The position numbers and the translations under genes were made by a program. Below are positions 60,351 to 64,000 of a stretch of 64,000 nt of DNA, one piece after another. The notes beneath the pieces are model-generated. The model was not told the origin of the DNA and made no database searches. It worked only from the letters and a program-made list of their open reading frames with translations. This stretch comes from Diadema setosum (Eukaryota > Echinodermata > Echinoidea > Diadematoida > Diadematidae). The stretch lies in the NCBI RefSeq assembly GCF_964275005.1, contig NC_092706.1:3539113-3603112 (forward strand), given 5' to 3'. Numbering within the stretch: the stretch's first letter is position 1; each line of letters begins with the position of its first letter.

Positions 60351-61548
60351 CCTGTCATTAATTATCTCAAGCTCATTTTTAAATCTTTCCATTATCTATT
60401 GTCTTGTCTTTCTACAATTTGTATTCTATCCCCATTCCATTTTAATACTGGTACAGCTGTAAGACCTACAATGCATATTATAACACTAGCCCACATTGAC
60501 AATATAAATAAAACATGATGTGTACTGAACATTTTGCATATTGTGTACAGTATCACATCCTCTCATACTTGTTAGGCTCATATAAACTAGAATACAAAAA
60601 ATTCAGAACTCAGACCAAGAAAAAAATTTTGGTTTACTTTTTATTTAGGGTCGGGTAAATGGTTTACTAGCAACTCATTTCAAAAGATAATAATACTTGA
60701 CACAATGACAGACATGTTTTAGATCCACAGGACTGATGCAATGGCAAAATTATCAAAATGACAACAAGAAAAAATATTATTATCAAGATCATAAGATGTT
60801 CTGTCATTTTACATCACTCTATCAGTCAAGCTGTAGTGTGAATACTATTGACCTGCCATGAGGAATTAATTAATTGGTCTAATGCATACCTGCCAACATT
60901 TCAAGATGTCTTACTCCTGGATTGCAAAAATCTTATTTTATATATGCAAACTGAAGTTAAAAATCTTACTTTCGGTCAAATCTTCAGAAAATACACATGA
61001 AAGGTATATCTAAATATTTTTTAAAAATCTGATTTCCATGACAGAAAATCTGATTTTGCTACTTTTAACGTAAAAAAATCTTACTGAATCTGATAAAATC
61101 TTACTAGTTGGCAAGTTTGCTCCAAATTTAAGCTGCTGGGAGAGAAGAAGGCCTACTTTTATGATTTGCAATCTTCTAAAGGAGAGAAGAAATCATTTCA
61201 GCACATGGTATACTGTACAAAGTATGTGTGTATTTGTGTGTATCTGTGTGTGTGCATGCATTTATGTGTGTCAAGGCAGATGCCATGAGAAAAAAAAAAA
61301 AAAAAACCCTGTCAGACATTTTATGCAACTTTGCTAGTGGCACAATCAATTAGCACTGACCCACATTGTATATTCCATCAGCATGAGTGAGAAAGGCTGC
61401 ACAATTTATCTTCAACTCCACCCATATCACATCCCACCCCTTCCTACATGTATCCCTTTTTTAATAGTCTGTTAGCTCAGACCTTCTATGAAGAAATAAT
61501 GTGTTGCTGAACGATATCAATGTACGCAGGAATGAATGGAATGGGGTA

Positions 61549-61727
61549 CTGTAAAACATGAAATTTTAGCAGCATGAAATTTTTGCGAATTGGAGCCGAC
61601 GGCCTCTTTCACAGTATGAAATTTTTGTGAAGTGCCTCTGGCATTCAATGCCTTCGCGTGCATTTTAATTCTGCGAATCTCGGCTCTTGCAAAATTAAAA
61701 TGCATGTGAACATTCCTTGTTTTACAG
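61549..61727. mobile_element. short MITE with TA target (CTGTAAAACA ends)
   Basis: 179 bp, inverted CTGTAAAACA ends flanked by TA (61547-61548, 61728-61729), as for Tc1/mariner-type insertions. Interior carries several ATGAAATTTT/GCGAA motifs, the same style as the dispersed repeat at 20145-20410. Confidence 0.7.
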
Positions 61728-61756
61728 TAACACTTTCATCGTTGAAAGGACTACCA

Positions 61757-61781
61757 AATAATAATAATAATAATAATAATG

Positions 61782-61814
<33 letters not shown>

Positions 61815-61815
61815 T
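61757..61815. repeat. AAT microsatellite
   Basis: About 19 AAT units with one GAT. Confidence 0.95.
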
Positions 61816-63745
61816 CAATACTGATATCAATATTAATAGGCAAGAAATCAACAATATTTACAAAACAAAACAAAACAAGCAATCAATGATTTTAAAACTT
61901 GTCAGATCATTAAACCAGCTATGCGGTAGAAATACGAATCATTACAGGCACAGAGCAGCATACTCTTTCCACAGCACCTTCACAGTCTTGAAGAAAGTAT
62001 GTAGGCCATTAGTTTAACAGGATTACCAGAGAAAAAGCACAGGGTGAAGAGACAGGAGAAACACTCCCCTGCTGAATTCATAATGTGCAGCCAATGAAAC
62101 AACTAGGCCAAGCATGAATGAATGACAGCTCAGAGGATGCGCCTCTCTCTCTCTTCCCTCTCATATAAATAAAATAGTCTCTGAAACTAGACTCATTTTC
62201 TCATCCATATTTCATCCGCACACTATAAAACGCACTTTACAGCAAATTTTAACACCACATTGTAAGCTCTTCATTCAACCATCAATATAAAACAGTATCA
62301 GCACTGTACATGAAATGTACACAGTATTTTGTTACACCATAAGTTCAATGTACATGTATGTATTCAAATGGCAAAAAAAAAAAAAATCAATCAGGAAACA
62401 AACCAGAGTGAAGTGGGTAATAAAAAGTATCAAGTACTCTGTTCATCTTTCCGCACATAAAACATGTCGCGTCCACTGAAATTCATCATTCATTTTGTGC
62501 CACGATATCTTTGGTTAATCACTAGGGTCCTAAAAAGAGATAAGAATTTTCTTAATCTTTTAATTTAATGTCATTTCCCTGAAGAGGAATTTATATAAAA
62601 AGAGCAACCTCTGTGTAGCCACTGCAGAGCTTCCAAGTAAACCTATCTAATTACCCATTGCTTGTATAATATTGATGAATTCTAAGCTGCTTTAAGATGA
62701 TTTAGTTTAATTTTTGCAACCTCATCATGTCACAATTCACATGCAGATGCATATATTTAAATACCTAGTATTCAGATAATCACACTGTGTTTATGATTGT
62801 GTATTTTTTTTTTTTTTGAAATGGAAAAATGAAGGAAATGAAATGAAATGATATATATATTTGCGTACAAATATACACACAGAACATCACACAAAGATTC
62901 TTGTAAATTTATATTTCTTCTAAAATTAATGGTATCAAATCTTGTTAGTACTCCTTTCTGGAATACACACAAACAAATTAACAAAGAGGAAGATGAAAAC
63001 TTTGAATGAAATGGGCAATACACCTGTACATGCAAATTTATGGGTGTTCCATACAATATCAGACTGTAAGTGCTGCTTATATTAGCAGCACAGATGTGCA
63101 TGGATTTCATGAACAAGAGTTTCAAACAGGCAAAAAGTGTTCTGTCAAACACTACCCTGTCATGACAATGTGGAGCTTGACAAGTATAAAAACAGGAAAC
63201 ATTATCAAAATGTGATTAATACATTAACACAATTGTTTGACATATTGAAAATGCTGGAGAAAAAAAGAAGAAAAATGTTAATCATACATCTATAGAGGAA
63301 GGTACTAGAGCAAAAAATGGCACATCACTAAAGCACGCAATGCTTGACGAAGACATTGAAATTTGAACTTCAGACTTTGGGGCGGAAAGTGATTATTTCT
63401 CGGTTTCTCCGCGACGCCGCGAGCTCCTCCACAAAAGGTCAGCGAATAATTTTGTCTTCCGATTTCAGCGAGGGGCTGCGTGTAATCTACACTGTGGCAG
63501 GTAACATGCCGGCCACAGTGGACAATTCAGCTGGACTTCTCTGCAGAATTCCTGAAATTAAAGGAGCTCCTTCTCCTTTTTCCTGAATTCATCAATGATA
63601 CCAAGGGAGGATGGTGGAGGAGGAAAGGCAAATTGCCGCACTACGTGTGCATGCTGCATTTACTCACAAGAAAGGGGGAGTTTGCTCTTTAATACGGGTA
63701 AATTATACAATGGTAGTATTATGCAGGCTAGGCTATCATCATTAC

Positions 63746-64000
63746 AGGGATGGTACAGTTTTGGTTGAGATGGGACTTGAGGTTTCCAACGTTTTTTTTT
63801 TTTTTTTATAATGATTTTGTTTTTAGATTATGAGAAACTCATATTAAATATGAAAGAGCATATAATTCTGAGAGGAATTCAAAGTTTATTTGATGAAAGT
63901 TGGTTTTGAAATGACTGAGATATCAAAAACAAAGCAATCCTAATAAAAGGTGTTACCCATCTTTTATCAGGATCACTTTGTTTTATTTTTTTTTTTTACT
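63746..64000. mobile_element. TTAA palindromic MITE, copy D (runs off the window)
   Basis: Starts AGGGATGGTACAGT after TTAC (altered TTAA) and has the family landmarks GAAAGAGCATATAATTC, TTTATTTGATG and TAATAAAAGGTG. The right arm is cut by the window edge. Confidence 0.85.

Larger units (their letters stand above)
56388..63745. other. 5' side of CSRNP: intron and/or upstream DNA
   Basis: No coding gene recognised. It contains GT, GAT and AAT microsatellites, a G-rich run (59565-59586), a MITE (61549-61727), a diffuse inverted repeat at 60888-61125 and a CpG-richer patch around 59570-59720. The CSRNP first exon should lie here or right of the window. Confidence 0.5.

Noticed and set aside
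1-64000. CRISPR arrays, operons, ribosome-binding sites, rRNA
   Set aside because: The sequence is eukaryotic with spliced genes. Tandem repeats here lack the short repeat/spacer pattern, and no rRNA segment was recognised.

Overview
The window looks like a piece of a nuclear genome from an invertebrate deuterostome, most likely an echinoderm. It is AT-rich and intron-rich, with GT/AG splice sites, many microsatellites, and many palindromic non-autonomous DNA transposons. Two protein-coding genes are well supported. Both belong to animal families, and their order and orientation match my recollection of the human LETMD1-CSRNP2 neighbourhood (12q13.12). The species assignment is inference; I could not run a search.

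Layout. Positions 1-8210 are mostly non-coding: a very long purine/pyrimidine strand-asymmetric tract (about 1.44-2.22 kb), a possible signal-peptide first exon on the minus strand (3710-3796), a LINE-like 3' tail ending in an AAT microsatellite, and a CAA microsatellite. LETMD1 (LETM1-domain mitochondrial protein) lies on the plus strand in nine coding exons from 8211 to 19100. All splice phases agree and give 394 codons plus a stop. Its intron 7 holds at least three MITE-type insertions. From 19101 to about 31340 the sequence is dominated by repeats: nested TTAA-flanked palindromes, a roughly 6 kb foldback element (21497-27558) whose arms are ~163 bp satellite monomers full of AGGTCA half-sites, an old diverged tandem array, and a degraded LINE.

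The CSRNP (cysteine/serine-rich nuclear protein, AXUD1 family) gene lies on the minus strand with coding exons at 56251-55912, 51319-51188 and 43822-41109. These also join in phase, giving a 1061-residue protein. Its 5' exon carries a start-stop uORF and a second uORF whose stop overlaps the main start as ATGA. The two genes are convergent, and the 22 kb between their stop codons contains repeats and two weak candidate minus-strand coding islands (31.4 and 33.9 kb).

The most unusual structure is at 50317-51179. Three identical-length 267 bp units, each with a 72-nt tRNA-like cloverleaf, an A box, a B box and a T6 run, plus a 38 bp partial fourth unit, sit between 12 bp direct repeats. The 3' repeat lies only 8 bases inside CSRNP intron 2, next to the exon 3 splice donor. 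It looks like a tandem tRNA-derived array that inserted as one unit. I place it in no named family.

Positions 56388-64000 are the 5' side of CSRNP. The first, probably non-coding, exon was not securely found; a CpG-richer patch at about 59.57-59.72 kb is a possible promoter. A fourth copy of the TTAA palindrome runs off the right edge.
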